Below are positions 25,505 to 38,500 of a stretch of DNA of 64,000 nucleotides, piece by piece. The stretch comes from Solea solea (taxonomy: Eukaryota; Chordata; Actinopteri; Pleuronectiformes; Soleidae). The notes beneath the pieces are model-generated. The model was not told where the DNA came from, searched no databases, and worked only from the letters and a program-made list of their open reading frames with translations. Within the stretch, counting starts at the first letter, position 1; every line of letters starts with the position of its first letter. The position numbers and the translations under genes are program-made. The stretch is from contig NC_081144.1 of assembly GCF_958295425.1 (NCBI RefSeq), positions 7,293,186 through 7,357,185 of the forward strand. The letters are read 5' to 3'.

Positions 25505-25745
25505 GTTGCTTTGTGAGGATAAAAAAAACTGTATAAACTGTAGGGAGTGAGGACGTTTTGGGAAAGCAAGGATATTTTGTCTGGTCCTCACATTTTTAAA
25601 GAGGCTTTTCTAGGGTTAAGCCCTGTTTTTAGGGTTAGGGTTAGAATTGGGTTAAGGTTCTTGTGATGGTAGAGGTAAGGGGCTTGGGAATGCATTATGT
25701 CTATGATAGTCCTCATTTTGAATACTGCACAAACACATGTGTGCC
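25505..25745. repeat. Dispersed repeat with GGGTTAGGGTTAG core
   Basis: It contains GTGAGGACGTTTTGGGAAAG, GGTCCTCACATTTTTAAAGA and a TTAGGG-like core (about 25630-25645), then AGTCCTCATTTTGAATA. The order matches a common teleost repeat that includes a fortuitous telomere-like core. Related sequence in the opposite orientation lies at 41060-41560. Confidence 0.5.
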
Positions 25746-26127
25746 TGCAGACACTTAAAATGAGATGACGGGCTGTATCAAAACAAGATAAATGACACTG
25801 TATCGGTGTATATTTGATGATAAACTCCATTAATTTCTTCAAGCTTGATGAACAGCTCCTTTGTCGGAGCACAGCTGTTCCTCTGTCCTTTTGCTTCCTT
25901 CTATCTACACACAGTTTAAAAATAAACACAATGGAGTTTGTGGTGTCGACTAAGATAATGCTCCTCAGGGGCTCAGATGTCCCAATGTCTTGCTACTTCA
26001 GAAATACATATATTGAAATTGATTTTGAAGTTAAACACTGCCGACACACTGTTGTGCTAATTCATTGCGAGGGAAAAACTATCATTTTGGTATCGGTTTC
26101 TAAAACAACTTGTGTCATCAGGCTGGT
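25746..26127. other. Unrecognised intronic DNA
   Basis: It is overlapped by a 172-codon plus-strand open frame (25814-26332) that runs into the adjacent SINE and shows no domain. This is judged chance. Confidence 0.5.
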
Positions 26128-26296
26128 CATGGATCACTCACTCATCTTACACCTTTATCCTCCACATGAGGGTCATGGGAGGGGCTGGTACCAATCCAAC
26201 CTGACCAAGAAAGGCGGGGTAAGCCCTGGACAGGTCAGCAGTCCATCACCAGAGCCACATAGAGACAAACAACCATCCATCCACGGTCAGTTTAGA
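26128..26296 (-). mobile_element. SINE 3' part (ATCC-tailed family), interrupted copy
   Basis: It contains CTTTATCCTCCACATGAGGG, GGCGGGGTAAGCCCTGGACA and GTCCATCACCAGAGCCACAT in the order expected of the family's 3' half in antisense. The match stops at GTTTAGA (26290-26296) and resumes about 465 bases later. Confidence 0.75.
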
Positions 26297-26760
26297 ACCA
26301 GTCTATTCAGCCTGTGGTTTCACCAGAAATAACTGAGGAAATAACTAGAGAAACACTTTTCACTGTCCCTCAAGATTCCTACAAGCACTCTGATATAGGT
26401 TTGACAACAGTGTTAGTTCTTTGGTATTCTGTTAAAGGCACTTTGAGATGTTTGTGGGTCGTATATGACATATTTTTGTCTTATTTCAAAGCGAAACAAA
26501 TGCTAATAATGTGCACCTTTTTGATTGTATGCACTTTATGCACCTGAGATGACAAACATGTTTATTTTCTATTTAAAATAGTTGCAGTTAATACTGTGTT
26601 CTTTGAGATGTGGGAAGGACAGGTACGACCAAAATAATTTAATTGCTTATTATGTTATTATTGTCATGCTTAATGCACTTTTTGATGTACGTTTTAAATT
26701 TGTCATCACCTGTTGCAAAAAATGTCTGGCTCAGCTAAATTTCATGGTTTGAAAATGCTT
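26297..26760. other. Sequence inserted within a SINE copy
   Basis: It lies between the two halves of the 26.1-26.9 kb SINE and is bracketed by GTTTAGA at 26290-26296 and 26761-26767. It resembles none of the other elements in the window and has no convincing terminal repeats. It may be an insertion, with the 7-bp repeat as target duplication, but the duplicated heptamer is also normal SINE sequence. Confidence 0.4.
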
Positions 26761-26885
26761 GTTTAGAGTGTCTAAACAATTTGCCTGCATGTTTTTGGAC
26801 GATGGGAGGAAACTAGGAAACCAGGAAACCAGGAAACCACAGTCTTCATGCTGCAAAGACAAATGTGATAACCTCTTCACCAACT
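26761..26885 (-). mobile_element. SINE 5' part (ATCC-tailed family), interrupted copy
   Basis: It continues the copy at 26128-26296 with GTTTAGAGTGTCTAAACAAT, GCATGTTTTTGGACGATGGG and a degraded tRNA-like end (CTTCATGCTGCAAAGACAAA). A local expansion of an 8-base unit (AGGAAACC, four copies, 26807-26838) sits where other copies read GGAGAAAACC. Confidence 0.7.
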
Positions 26886-28276
26886 AGCTTTTGAGTTAAT
26901 ATTGATATTTTAGACTTCTATTACTAACTATTTTTTGCAGATACACAAAAACGAACAATTTTGATAAGAATCCCTTAACTTTAGGTTTCTAAATGTCCTG
27001 ATAAAAATATGTTTTAGTCACCTCGCTCAAACTATCCTGCACTTTTGTCGCGTCATTTCTTTTTAATTACCAACAGTCAGGGAGTTTGTCATGGCAATGC
27101 CCACATAACAAGTTAACATTCCCATCGGCAGCTCCAGCTTGTCTTTGTTGAATTTCCAATTAACAATATCTTAGCAACGCGAAGCTTTATCACTGTGACG
27201 GTGTTAGCATGCTCATGTAGCACCCTGGATAAAGCACCAGCGTGCTTGTGTACAGTCTCACAAAGCCTTGTGCCTTCAGACACTGCAAATTCTTATGAAA
27301 GTGGAATACAATGAGTGAAGTACCCCTTCAACTGGTTTACGCTGGTTCAATCGTTATGTCTATGCTCTATTTTGTCCTTCAAAGCCTAACACCCAGCTAT
27401 TTGACCTCAAAAAGTGACATATTCCTTGTCAGTTTTTCCACCTTCTCGCATACATTCTGGGACCACGATCTTTATTAGGTAGTTTTGTTAAAATCACAAA
27501 GGAGCATCTTAAAAACTGAATCAGGAATAGCATTGGAAAAGCAAAAAAAAGCACTCACTCAAATGTCTTTCTGGATTTGAAAACATTCTGTTTGGTAAGT
27601 ATGAAAGGGATTTGAATTTATTTTAGCTCCTTTGTGAATAAGCCCATCTGATTCATCATACAGGGTAACCCTTCCTTTTGATTGTATAAAGTCTATCACC
27701 GCCGAGCAATCCATACTCGGTCTGACTGCAGTCTAATCCCTATTCGCCTCCTGCAGTCATTCTTCTGAATACCTGTGCAACATTCAATACAATTTTTAAA
27801 CTAAAGAGACAATATAATTCCCAGAATATAACCCGCACCGTGTTCATCCTTAAACCCAGGAAAGACTTTTGTGTGGAAGCAGGATTCCCTTAAGCATGCA
27901 TCTGCTGATGGACTGACAAACATATGGTGTTTGAAACAGCATCTATTATTCATGAGATGGCAGTAATTTTAGTTTCTGTTTCAAAACAGATTGTGAGTTT
28001 ATTAAACCGATAATTAGAACAAGACTGAAGATGATGCCAAGAAAGGACACACTATTAATAATCAAATGCCATGTGTGAATGATGATGTTCATTTTGCGCT
28101 ACATGAGCCTAGAACTGTACTAACCATTCACAGTGGTCTGTCAGTTGTTGAAGCAACAGAGGTGCTGTGTTGTTTCTGAGGATGTCAGTGCTAATGTATG
28201 GAGAATGGCTAATTATGCCCTGACTTGTGTCCAGGGTTAATCCATTTACAACAAAATCAAGTTCCTACATTTCTGT
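26886..28276. other. Unrecognised intronic DNA
   Basis: No exon, RNA gene or repeat family recognised. Confidence 0.45.
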
Positions 28277-28689
28277 CAGTACATTTACATGCACAGTTTA
28301 ATTTAGCTAAGGCCGTAATCCGACTAAGGCCGTGTACGTCTGACTCCACCTCTGCAGGTGGCGCTGTGTCTCGCTATCATATGTGTATTGAATCAGTTTT
28401 CCTGTTGCTACAAATTTGGCCCTTGTGGTCGCCGTGTTGTCGGAAGAAAGACGCCGCCTCCGCAGTTCATACGCCGTCTCCTTCTACCTCCAGGTCAAAG
28501 ACTGGGGAGGACATTTTTGTGCATGTACAGAACACCAAGCCCTACTCCAGTCCAACTAAGTGTATACATGCAGGAGTAATCGGACTATGAATCGCATTAT
28601 CCAGGTATGTTAGTCTGATTAAGACGAGCTCCATTTTAGATTCTTAGTCCGACTAAAATTGGACTTTTAACTTGTATGTAACCACACTG
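28277..28689. mobile_element. TIR element, about 413 bp (CAGTACATTTACATG family)
   Basis: The left end reads CAGTACATTTACATGCACAG. The right end, read inverted, begins CAGTGTGGTTACATACAAGT. Subterminal AATCCGACTAAG/TAGTCCGACTAAA motifs are also in inverted orientation. A poor match in the flanks means the target duplication is not evident. There is no transposase frame. The first 15 bases recur at 35431-35445. Confidence 0.65.
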
Positions 28690-31600
28690 TGTGTCTCCGA
28701 GGTGGCAGTGACTGACACCATCTAAACGCCTTACATGAAGTAACAACTTTATGTGTCTATTGTACAGATGTTATTGGCAGAGAAACATCTGTTCACATGA
28801 TTGAAAGTTATAACACTGGGTCAAGACTGTGGTCACCGGGTCCACTTGACAGTGTTTCATGAGCTTTAATGATCAGCAAAATGAGAATGGAAAGCACCTT
28901 GATGTTGTTTTCTGAATGTGGTAGTTAAGTGTGGGAGATAACACGTATTGCCTGATTGAGGGGTTGCTTTTCTTTCCAGAACACATGAAATGTACCACTT
29001 CACTCAGAAACTGGTGATTTTGCCAGAAAAACACTCCTCTTGAAGATGTTTCCCCGATGATTTCAAGCAGCGCTCCGTCTCCTGATTTTTCAAAAGGCAC
29101 AGCCTGGCAACAGCTTAAAAACAATAGAGCCAACTCCTCCGCCGTCATCCTGTACTTAATATTCAGCCTCTGTGAACAAACAAGTATTTTATAATTCTAC
29201 GAGGCTGCCTGCCGATGTTTTTCCACTTGAGGTATGAGCTCAGAAAACATTGTGAATAACCTGAAATGATCAAGATGAACCATGTTGCTGCACAGAATGC
29301 TGAATGGTGGCAGACACAAGACTGTGGCTGTGTTTAAGATATGCGACAAGATTTTAAAACAGGGACTACAATCAAATAAAAACTAAAGGAGAGCGGTGAG
29401 CAATATTTGGCAGTGTTGTCTCACTTTAACATGTTTCCTTAATTTCTAATGACAGTCGTTTTGGGAATAAAAACAATACAAATACATATAGCTCCATAAG
29501 CTGTTATATAAATATGCACAAGCACGATGACTTATGGAAATGCATGAAAGCGAAGAAATGGCAGGTTGAGTATTTAAGCCAGCAGAAAAATTCAGAACTC
29601 TTTTCAGCATCTCACGAAGTTGGGGAACTTGAGAGACAGATTTTTAAAAAGGTCAGATTTGTTGCTCATGTGAGTCCAGCTTCCAAAACAAGTGTTTAAA
29701 TTGTGTGGACTTTCTCTGGACTCAGTCTGCCTCTTAATGCCCACAGACTTTAAAAGTTTTCCCCACCAAGTTTGTAATGGAGATGCTTGGTTTTAAATGT
29801 GCAATCTCCAAGCCCAAACAGAAGATATTCTGAAAATATCAGCAGGATTAGTTTATCAGGCTTCAGAGAGCAGACTAAAAATCTTATTAAAGTGAACAAT
29901 ACAGAGTCAGATGCATTGTTCATTTTCATACCCCCCCCCCCGCGTCTTTCTACTTTCTAAACACCAAGAGGTGCAAAAAAGTATTTTTCAAAGAAATCCA
30001 ATAAAATTAAATGAAAAGCACCATTAACGAATGCACCTCCAGGACGTAACACCTGCAGCTTTTGCAGAGTTGTTGATAAATACTGTATGTGTGACTCAAA
30101 CTAATTATCTTCCGGTGTGAAGACCAACTTGAGGTTAATTGGGGTTGTCAGTGCCGCGTTTGTCATCAGACTTTTCAGGTGAGTGAGTGACATTGTTGTG
30201 AGTTCAAGGGTAAGTGTTTTTCTATGAACTTCTACAGTAAGATCCAGTGCATGGGCGGCTCGTGATGAAAGGAGCAGGATTAGGAGTGGTTTATAATGCC
30301 TAAAGCAAGAATTAGTGATTGCGCGAGGCTGTGATATATTGCAAGACCACTGATTTAAATCATTTCAAGTTTTGGCTTCTTGGTGAGTTTTGTGACTTAC
30401 ACTAGTTAGATACATTGACATGTCGCAACATAGCAGTAAGGAACAGAAGGGACAGCAGAACTGACATGAAGGATCTACAGATTTAGTATTTTGGGCCCTT
30501 TTGACTGGTTTAATTGAATTGGTGAGTATTTGTGTCACCTGATCTGATCCAGATAGCAGCTGAAGTCAGAGTTAATACCAGCAGTGATTTCCCACCTCTC
30601 TTCACAATGATCCCAGTCAGCTACCGAGCAGTTCAGTATTTATGGTAGCTTTACATTTGCTTAACTCCTCCGTATAGCTTATATGCACAGTCTTTGGAGT
30701 CTGCGGATAGCTGTGTTTTCAATCTCTTTGGCTTAGCCCGGTCTCCAGTTTATTCATCATTGCAGCAAAACCTAAATCTGTGTTCTCACCGTCAACACCT
30801 GTGCATCTACCAACATAATGCCGCAGTTCTACTTTAAAGTGATGGGGATTTCTAATTATAAAAGGTCTCATATATAGATACACACAGTATGTTCATGTAA
30901 CATGGAGCTATCATTGCTCAATTCACTCAATACTCTATATTTAATCCAGAAAAAACCCTTTTAATTTTTTCTTTTTATTTACATAGACTCAAAAAAGAGA
31001 GGCCTCCTGTGGTCAAATAGAAGTAACTACTAGTTGCATTAAAATTGGACAGCTCCTGTAGCAAATATTGTACATTTAAAAAGACAAAATAAAGCTTACA
31101 CTAAAGCTGTTATGGCACATTCAAAACTTGTCAGTCCCGCTTGTAAATGAAAGTGGTCAATCTTAGTATTAAAGCCCACAGAGGAATATTGGTTCCCTCT
31201 GACTGGAGAGTTTTCCTTTCAGCTGATTTCAGCTATTTGTGAAAACTTAATGCGGAGCTAAAAATGATATTTTACTTTTAAGAAACATTAAGAAATGCTT
31301 ACATTAAGACGATTAGTGAGGAATAAGGGTTTATTCACAAAACCCACAGCATGAAAGTTGTCATCATTGCATATTAAATGCACATTTGCACTGGAGACAC
31401 AGGAACAATTTGTGCATCTCGGGACTCCAAGATAAAATAAAATAATTGTTTCATCTTTAAATCACTTCCTTCCATAAGGTCTATTTTAAAATGAATGACT
31501 CAGAAAATATCAGTTAACAGTTATCAGTAAACGCTTGAGAAAAGAACATGTACTCGGGGGAAGCAGCATAAATCAAGAGGGATGTGGTGAATATCTGGCT

Positions 31601-33811
31601 AATTCTGGTGTTTGTTTGTTTTTTGTTTTAGTTGAAATGCTTTTGAGGATAGTAAGAGGAAGTCTGAAGCAGCAGGGAACTGTGTTTAAGTAAGGTGAGA
31701 AACGGAACTGATTTTGAGAGGAGAAGTAGAAACTTTCTTGACTTTTTGGAAGGAGTGTTTAACAGCAATTCATCCATCCATCACAGCAACAAAAAAAACA
31801 CCATTTCAAGCAATAAAACACTTGATTTATAATATTAACTTAAGTCACCACTGAAATGTTAGCGCTGTCAGTCGTAGTTTTTATTAAATGCCGGCGTACC
31901 TGGCCACAATTGTATGCATGCAATTCCTGCAGTCACAAACTTAAAGACTAAAGCTGAATCTTCCCTGGCCTAACTGTCATTCCACCATTTCTCACACTGA
32001 AATACACAGGCCTCACATGGAGACAAAGAACCTCTAGAATATGCAGTTCCTTCTCAACCATGATATCACTGGCACCAGCGCTCTAATCCATTACCCTCAA
32101 CGCCTACACTGGAAGGGATCTGTGGATGCCTGATAAACACAACAGAAACAAAGCCTGAAGACTCTACCCACATTTACTGTATGTTTTCCCTGCCACTATC
32201 GCCCACTGCTTTTGTAGGTGGAAGTTGAATTTGTGCAATTATATACAACCTCTTTTTTTTTTGCTTGAAATAATTTGGGGTTTCATGATCCTAGGAAGCC
32301 ATTTCACGGGCTGCTTGAGCACTTAGGAAGCGTTTGAAGGACTTGCAGGTAGCCTGAGTGAGTGTTTCTCTGTGAAACCTCTAGAGGCGCACAACTCATT
32401 CACTTTTGTTGCCTTTCTTTTGTGCTGTTTCACTTCACTCGCCACTTTTTTGACAAATAATTTATGACAGGCGGCCTCAAGCAACAAACAACTGAGCATG
32501 CTCTCCCTTTCTCCAAGGGAACTAATTATCTGACCACTTTATAATTGGTTAAGAGCCATTACAAATGGCTGATAAAATTGCAAGTTGGTAATTACTGTTC
32601 TGTGAGGGAGTGTCAGAAAATGAACGATAGTCCTGGTTAGGAGTTATTGGAGAGAAAGGTTGGAGTTCCCGCCTAAGGAGCAAAACTTAATTAGATCTGG
32701 TTTCCCCGAGCTCTGGCCGACGTGTGTGAGGGTTTCACACAAGTCTCGCCTCTGATACTGCAGAGCTCATTTTTGGGAACTCCACTCATCGTTCAGATCA
32801 TTAAAAACAAACTAAGTCAATTCACTGTTGGGTTAATTATATGGATTTAAAAGGATCTTGTTATTACTTCCCAGGGTAAAGATCATGGTGATGATTAAAT
32901 GTTGGTTGTGATGTTTTTTTTCTCTATTAAGACAAGGCCATAATATTTTGATAACCTAGACATGTGTCGAAATATAACCGTTTAATATCACTTTAGTGTA
33001 TGGTATCCATAGTCATGTCTGGATACATGGGCCTTGGGACTTCAGATTTTACAGTATCTAAATGTCCTTATGTGGTTTGACTCCCTTTGGACAACTTAAA
33101 TGCCTGTATTGTAGGGATTATAAGATTTTTAGCTGTTATCTTCTTTATTCAGTAAGCAAAATCAATATTCCACTACCAGCCACCAGTAAGCAGCTGAGTG
33201 TTGCATAGCATTTGTAATGTCGAGAATATAAAGCAGTCTACTCCTGTTCCTCCTGTTGTTTGCCGGAACCACAAGGATTCCTGCATTGTGCTGTTCTGTC
33301 ATGACCTCGACAACATTCACAATCTCATTTTAATGCGGACTTCAGGGGCCTTGTGCAGTGCAGACACCCTTACATGCAGTGTGCTGTGAAGACTGACAAT
33401 CAGTATCAGCGTGGTGGGAGCCCCCTTCCTTATATTCTCTGTTTATTTTTGGATTATGCTGAGTTTTAGGACTTTAGTTTCAGAATCATTTCCAGCAGTT
33501 TAATCGGATGATTAACACTTGTTGCCCCGGCCAGTCCCTGCGCTCCCTCAGTCAGGTCTGATAGTGTTGCTTGACAGGGCCTGTTTACAGATGAAGGATG
33601 CAGCATACAAGTGTTACCCAGCTGTAAACTGCAATTTCATGTGCATTTTGTGTATATAAGGTCATCACATACAACATTACTGTAAATCACTGATTGCAGT
33701 ATGTAAACTTATCCATATGCTAACCATGTTTGAAAATTAGTTAAGACAGCATTTACTAATGAGTCCTGGGTCCTGCTTGTTGTTTAGTGGCATCTTTTTT
33801 CTTATTTGTCT
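28690..33811. other. Unrecognised intronic DNA
   Basis: Over 5 kb with no recognisable exon or repeat family beyond an 11-base C run at 29931-29941. A 91-codon minus-strand frame (28873-29148) has no domain. The 5' side of a short direct repeat lies at 33054-33120. Confidence 0.45.
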
Positions 33812-33819
33812 CATTAGTG

Positions 33820-34002
33820 CAGTGGTTCTCTATTATTTTCACGCCCCCCCCCCCCCCCTGAATTGAAATACTATTGAAAACCTGATCATTTTTATTTATC
33901 TGTATAAGCCACTGTATGAGTTGTCCTGCCCTGCCTCTCACGCCCCCCTGACACCTCACCGCTCCCCCCAGGGGGGCCTGCCCCACTATTTGAGAAGTAC
34001 TG
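33820..34002. mobile_element. hAT-type MITE, 183 bp, with 8-bp target duplication
   Basis: It begins CAGTGGTTCTC and ends GAGAAGTACTG, which inverted reads CAGTACTTCTC (9 of 11 matching). It is flanked on both sides by the perfect octamer CATTAGTG (33812-33819 and 34003-34010), the duplication length typical of hAT transposons. The interior has a 15-base C run (33844-33858) and a GGGGGGCCTGCCCCAC segment. It is non-coding and was presumably mobilised in trans. Confidence 0.85.
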
Positions 34003-34010
34003 CATTAGTG

Positions 34011-34972
34011 GGACAAATATGACTTAAGTGCAGTTTCGCCACAGGCCTGTTTTGCATACGAGACACAATCGTCCTGTGTGATTTAAACTGAATTGAATGA
34101 ATGCCTGGATTCTTTCCTTGTTATTATTTATCTCAAACAGTGTTTCTTATATTGATAATCCTCATCATACTGTCGTCCGTGATGATTGTTTTCCAAGTTG
34201 CAACTTCACACATGAAAAGCTATGATTAGCGAAGCATCTGATATTTTACATCTCCATCTTTGCTGTTTAGAACGTAGCAGCATAAACTCTCCGGTCAGCG
34301 CAAAAAGAGACTGACAAATTCACAGCACCACTGAATAATTCAAAGCTCTCTGCCATCTATTCATCCTGCCAGCTTTTAAAGCCTTTGACTGCACTATTGA
34401 TCTGTGTGCTTTGGCTGTACCCCCATTGGATGTGCATAGAATGACCAAAATCAAATGAACAAGATCGGTATATAAAAAAAAAGAAGTTTTAGGCTGAAAA
34501 CATTCCAGTAATATGGAAAGCTCAGTCCCCAAAGTTTCTCCGCTACTTTAGATATGTAGAGCGCGTCTTGTCCTGCACAAACTCTAAAATCTAGGCTAAG
34601 TTCTAAATGTCCTTATGTGATTTGACTCTCCTCTGAGAAATCCCTGAGGACAACTTAATTGTCTGTTATAAAGCTATTAAAAAGTTCTTCCTAAATTAAA
34701 AAAAAAAAAGGTGACCATAAAAAAGATGTCATAAAAAAAGATTTTCTAAATTTAAACTACTAGTAAGTAGAACATAACACAGTTGTAAAACACTTGCATG
34801 ATCAACATAACCACACATGAGAGATCTCAAAATTGTCTGATGCTGGAGTGATTTTAAAGTGTTCAAATGTTCACACATCCAAATTACATAAACACTGGGT
34901 GCTGGACAGGATTGACTAAATGATAAAAAAGCAAAAAGAGTCCATTCACCAGCTGTTGCTCTCTCTGTGTCT
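34011..34972. other. Unrecognised intronic DNA
   Basis: It contains the second half of a short direct repeat (about 34600-34680, related to 33054-33120) and poly-A runs near 34690. No exon was seen. Confidence 0.45.
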
Positions 34973-35370
34973 TAAAGCTCCAGTCTGTAAGACATCTCAT
35001 GGTGAATGCTTCAGAGAATAACTTTGGCCGTCACATATCAGAAAGGATGCAAACACTCTTTTTGTCTTTTGCTTCTCCTTTTTTGTTGAGTGCTGCAGGT
35101 GATGTTTGTGAACAGAGCCATTCTTTTTTTGGTTGCAAAAAAAAAGGCCACCTTAAAATTGCAAACGCACGACCATTCAGGCCGCCGTAGAAACATGGCG
35201 ACGCTGGATGGCAGCCTCCGTCCCCCACACAAAGTACATATAAAAGGCTTATTCTAAGGACTAAGCAATTTTTATTTCAATGGGATTTTACTCTTTCAAA
35301 AACACTTATAGGTAGTACATTTAATGTCTGCCAATAAACACACCTACATGTTATACAGTGGACTTTAAAG
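34973..35370. mobile_element. TIR element, about 398 bp (TTAAAGCTCCAGT type)
   Basis: The left end reads TAAAGCTCCAGTCTGTAAGA. The right end, read inverted, begins CTTTAAAGTCCACTGTATAA. The interior has GCCGTAGAAACATGGCGACG, familiar from a common fish element in this arrangement. There is no transposase frame, and the target duplication is unclear. Confidence 0.6.
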
Positions 35371-35430
35371 AGGGGCTTGAGGCTAAATAAAGAGGTGATT
35401 TTTCAGGGCAACAACTGGTGTGCAGACCCT

Positions 35431-35459
35431 CAGTACATTTACATGGCAAAAATAGCATA
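35431..35459 (+). mobile_element. Fragment of the 28277-28689 TIR element
   Basis: It starts CAGTACATTTACATGG, identical over 15 bases to the left end at 28277. It runs into the (TA)n tract, and no matching right end was found beyond it. Confidence 0.5.
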
Positions 35460-35504
35460 TGTATATATACATATATATATATACGTATATATATATATAT
35501 ATAC

Positions 35505-35539
<35 letters not shown>
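35460..35539. repeat. (TA)n microsatellite with CG interruptions
   Basis: About 80 bases of TA dinucleotides interrupted twice by ACGT. Confidence 0.95.
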
Positions 35540-35542
<3 letters not shown>

Positions 35543-38500
35543 CCATTTCTTAAAGTCAGACTCCCCTGAGCTGTGACCTGAAAGCTATAGAAGCCAGTAC
35601 ACAGAACAAGAACAAAAAGACAACACAGAGAAAAACATGGAGAATTCCAGGCCGGGACATTTTTATGCTTCGTCAGCTTCAAGAATTAAATATTTTAACA
35701 TTCTCGGATGGTAGGAAGACTCTGAACGGTGCTCAAAAAACTAACAACTAAAACCACCACTACTACCACAATGAAAGTGGGGCCACCTGGCATAACAGAA
35801 GCAGACTTCATACTGGGACAAGGACAGTCGTCCCATTAAAGGACAGTAGTCGAGCTGCATAACTGAATGAAAACATATCGACCATCTGCTTTTTATCAAC
35901 CTGAATGGGGAGACACAGAGGTTGTGGATGCCGTGCGCCTGCATTAAAACAGTTCAACTGTTTATAGCTCACAGTGCTGAGGTGCACAAATGGCATTGCA
36001 AATTATTTCATTTACAGAGATTGCTTAATCTAATTAGAACCCATCCTTCAGAGACATCTTCAATGGGACCTTTTGGCAGCACAGACTCAGCAGCTGAAAC
36101 GAGTGTAAACAAGTGGCAGGCAGCCCGCTCTCATTGGCTTGGCTCACGTTACCCGAGTCAATCGATCTTAACTAAGTCTTAGCTCGTTTTCATTCTTCTC
36201 CATGTCTCTCGCCTCAAGTTGTGTTATTTTATCATGAATTTCATCAAGGTCAGCCTACACCTGCATGCGCAACTACGGAGTGGGAATTAAGGCACTCCTC
36301 TGCAAACCACAATAGTTTGGTTTTTAAATATTTTATGACTCCTTTTTCCAGCTTAACTTGCAGAAAAGAGAAGTGGGGCGGTGAAAGCAGCAATAACCCA
36401 TACAGTGTGCAGCGGTTATGAGAAAACCGAGTGGGCTGAATATGCCACAGTTTCTCCTGCTCAAAATCAAGCTGTGTCTCACTAATGTCTGTGAGCAGTG
36501 CAGACTTATCGCCTGGGTGTTTTGATCTAGTCATTCCTGTGTGCGCTTTGACACTGATGCCAATAGACAGTTAACTTCTGTGCGTGTAAGCAAACCAGGC
36601 CTTTCACCTGAGGCAGATCTTTGAAATGTAGGACCTGCGAATGGAAATAAGAAGATACATGACCGAAGATCACAATGACCGACAGCAGCATTCAAATATT
36701 TACAACAGTAAGTCAGGTAACTCTGCACACTGTTGTAGGACTGCTTTGAAGTCGAAGTTGATGAATTATTTTCGTCAACCCTTCTCCAGTTTTTAATGGT
36801 CACCTCCTGGTACGAATGGGAATGCATTTTTCAGAACCATTGATTACTTTCTGTAGCTCCAATTTTAAGATGACCCCTAAATGCATCACTGTTGCAAATA
36901 GTGAAGACACAGTTAAAATAATAAAACATGCATGCATCAATAAAAGGAAATGATTAGTTTGGATTCATATTATTCTGATGGTTCAGAAAATGTGTCACTG
37001 GTTCTCTACTGGAAACTGGTTATACATTCCCATCTTTAGCTGCACTGGTTGTAGGCACATGCACTTTTCTTTGATTTACCCATGAAAACTGTGGTGCGTA
37101 ACTTTTTGGGTTCACACAATGCTGATTAAGCATCCGGCACCTTGTGACTCTCTGTGTCTCAGTAGAGCAGTGTTTTAGATTTTCATGTCTGTGGCTACAT
37201 TCTCATTTGTGACATTTAAAGTCACGACTGGAAGAAGCACACAGAGTGCGTAAAGCAAGATTGTCTTGTAGAAGAAGCAACCATGGACATTTTCAGAGGT
37301 GGATACAACTTTTAAAAATCAACCTGTACATACAGTCATATTTTATCACAATGATCACAATTTTGGCTTCTTGATAATGTGATCATCCAATACTGAAAAT
37401 GTATGCTCTGCCAACAGCAAGTGCTCCCTGAAGCACCACTGCTGTTTCCTTCACTATGCAGCTCCAATTTAGTTTTGTGGATGCAGTCTGAACAAGTAAT
37501 GCCACGTTAAAAAAACAGATATATTACATATAACTAAAGCCTGCCCCAGGATGTTTAAATCTCATTTGATTTTAAAAAAAAAAAACTTGCGAGACCACAG
37601 ACACAACAAACTTTGTAACTGATTTTAAATGTTTTAATCCTGACAAAGCAAAAACTCCAATCAAGATGCAGGACTATCCACTTGGCGTTTAATCACTAAA
37701 CTATTTCAGGGAGGAGATTGCAGGGATTTGGGATCTGACAGAAACTTGCATGATTGTAACGTGACTTCAGAATATAAACAGACATTATCAACGTTGTCAG
37801 TTAATAGCTGTTGTGTGTGCGCGATGTTTTGTGCTGAAAATGCAACAAAACTGGATGAAGTCAGGATGAAATCTACTTGGGTTGTTTTAGTTACTGTTCA
37901 AAACAAAAGTATCCCAGTTTCCCAGTCAACTCGCTCTCATTGGTTATTGCAGGCATTTCCTTTGGTAATTGTGAAATGCAGCAACAATAACAATATCAGG
38001 AATAAAAAATGAACTTTTGTTTATGGAGTGCTGGTGATTTCTAGTAATTCTAGATAATCCACAGTGGTTTCTGTGAAGTCTTATTTGCCTTTACGAGTCT
38101 CTAATAAATGAAGTGGGGTTTATAGATTGTTCTCAGTAGCCAGGAATTATCTCAGGAAAGGTGTTGTTTTTTTTAATGTTAAAAACCCAGTGGATACATT
38201 ACATTTCCACTTATCTCATGTTGTTGCGTGGAGATCAAAGGAGTGTTTTTATTATGTTCCTCCGTGTAACATGCAGTCCGTGTCATTTATTTGTCCCGGT
38301 GTGACATTAAATTACCGGGAATCTATTCATGCATGAAGCGAGTGTTATTCATGTGCAGAGAATTCAATAAAACAGTTTAGTCTGCCACATCATGTTGTTT
38401 ACTCATTAAAAATGTTGAGCTCTTCCTAAATGATTTAGGGCTGTGGCAGAAGCTACTTTTCACATCATTTTTTCCAGTCGACAAGATTTTAACGTCATTT

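Noticed and set aside
25630..25645. Interstitial telomeric repeat
   Set aside because: Only about two and a half TTAGGG units, embedded in an interspersed repeat arrangement that recurs at 41 kb.
25814..26332. 172-codon plus-strand open frame
   Set aside because: Its C-terminal third is antisense SINE sequence and the remainder has no domain; a chance frame.
28873..29148. 91-codon minus-strand frame that looked mildly protein-like
   Set aside because: No recognised family and no splice context; length is within chance expectation for this window.
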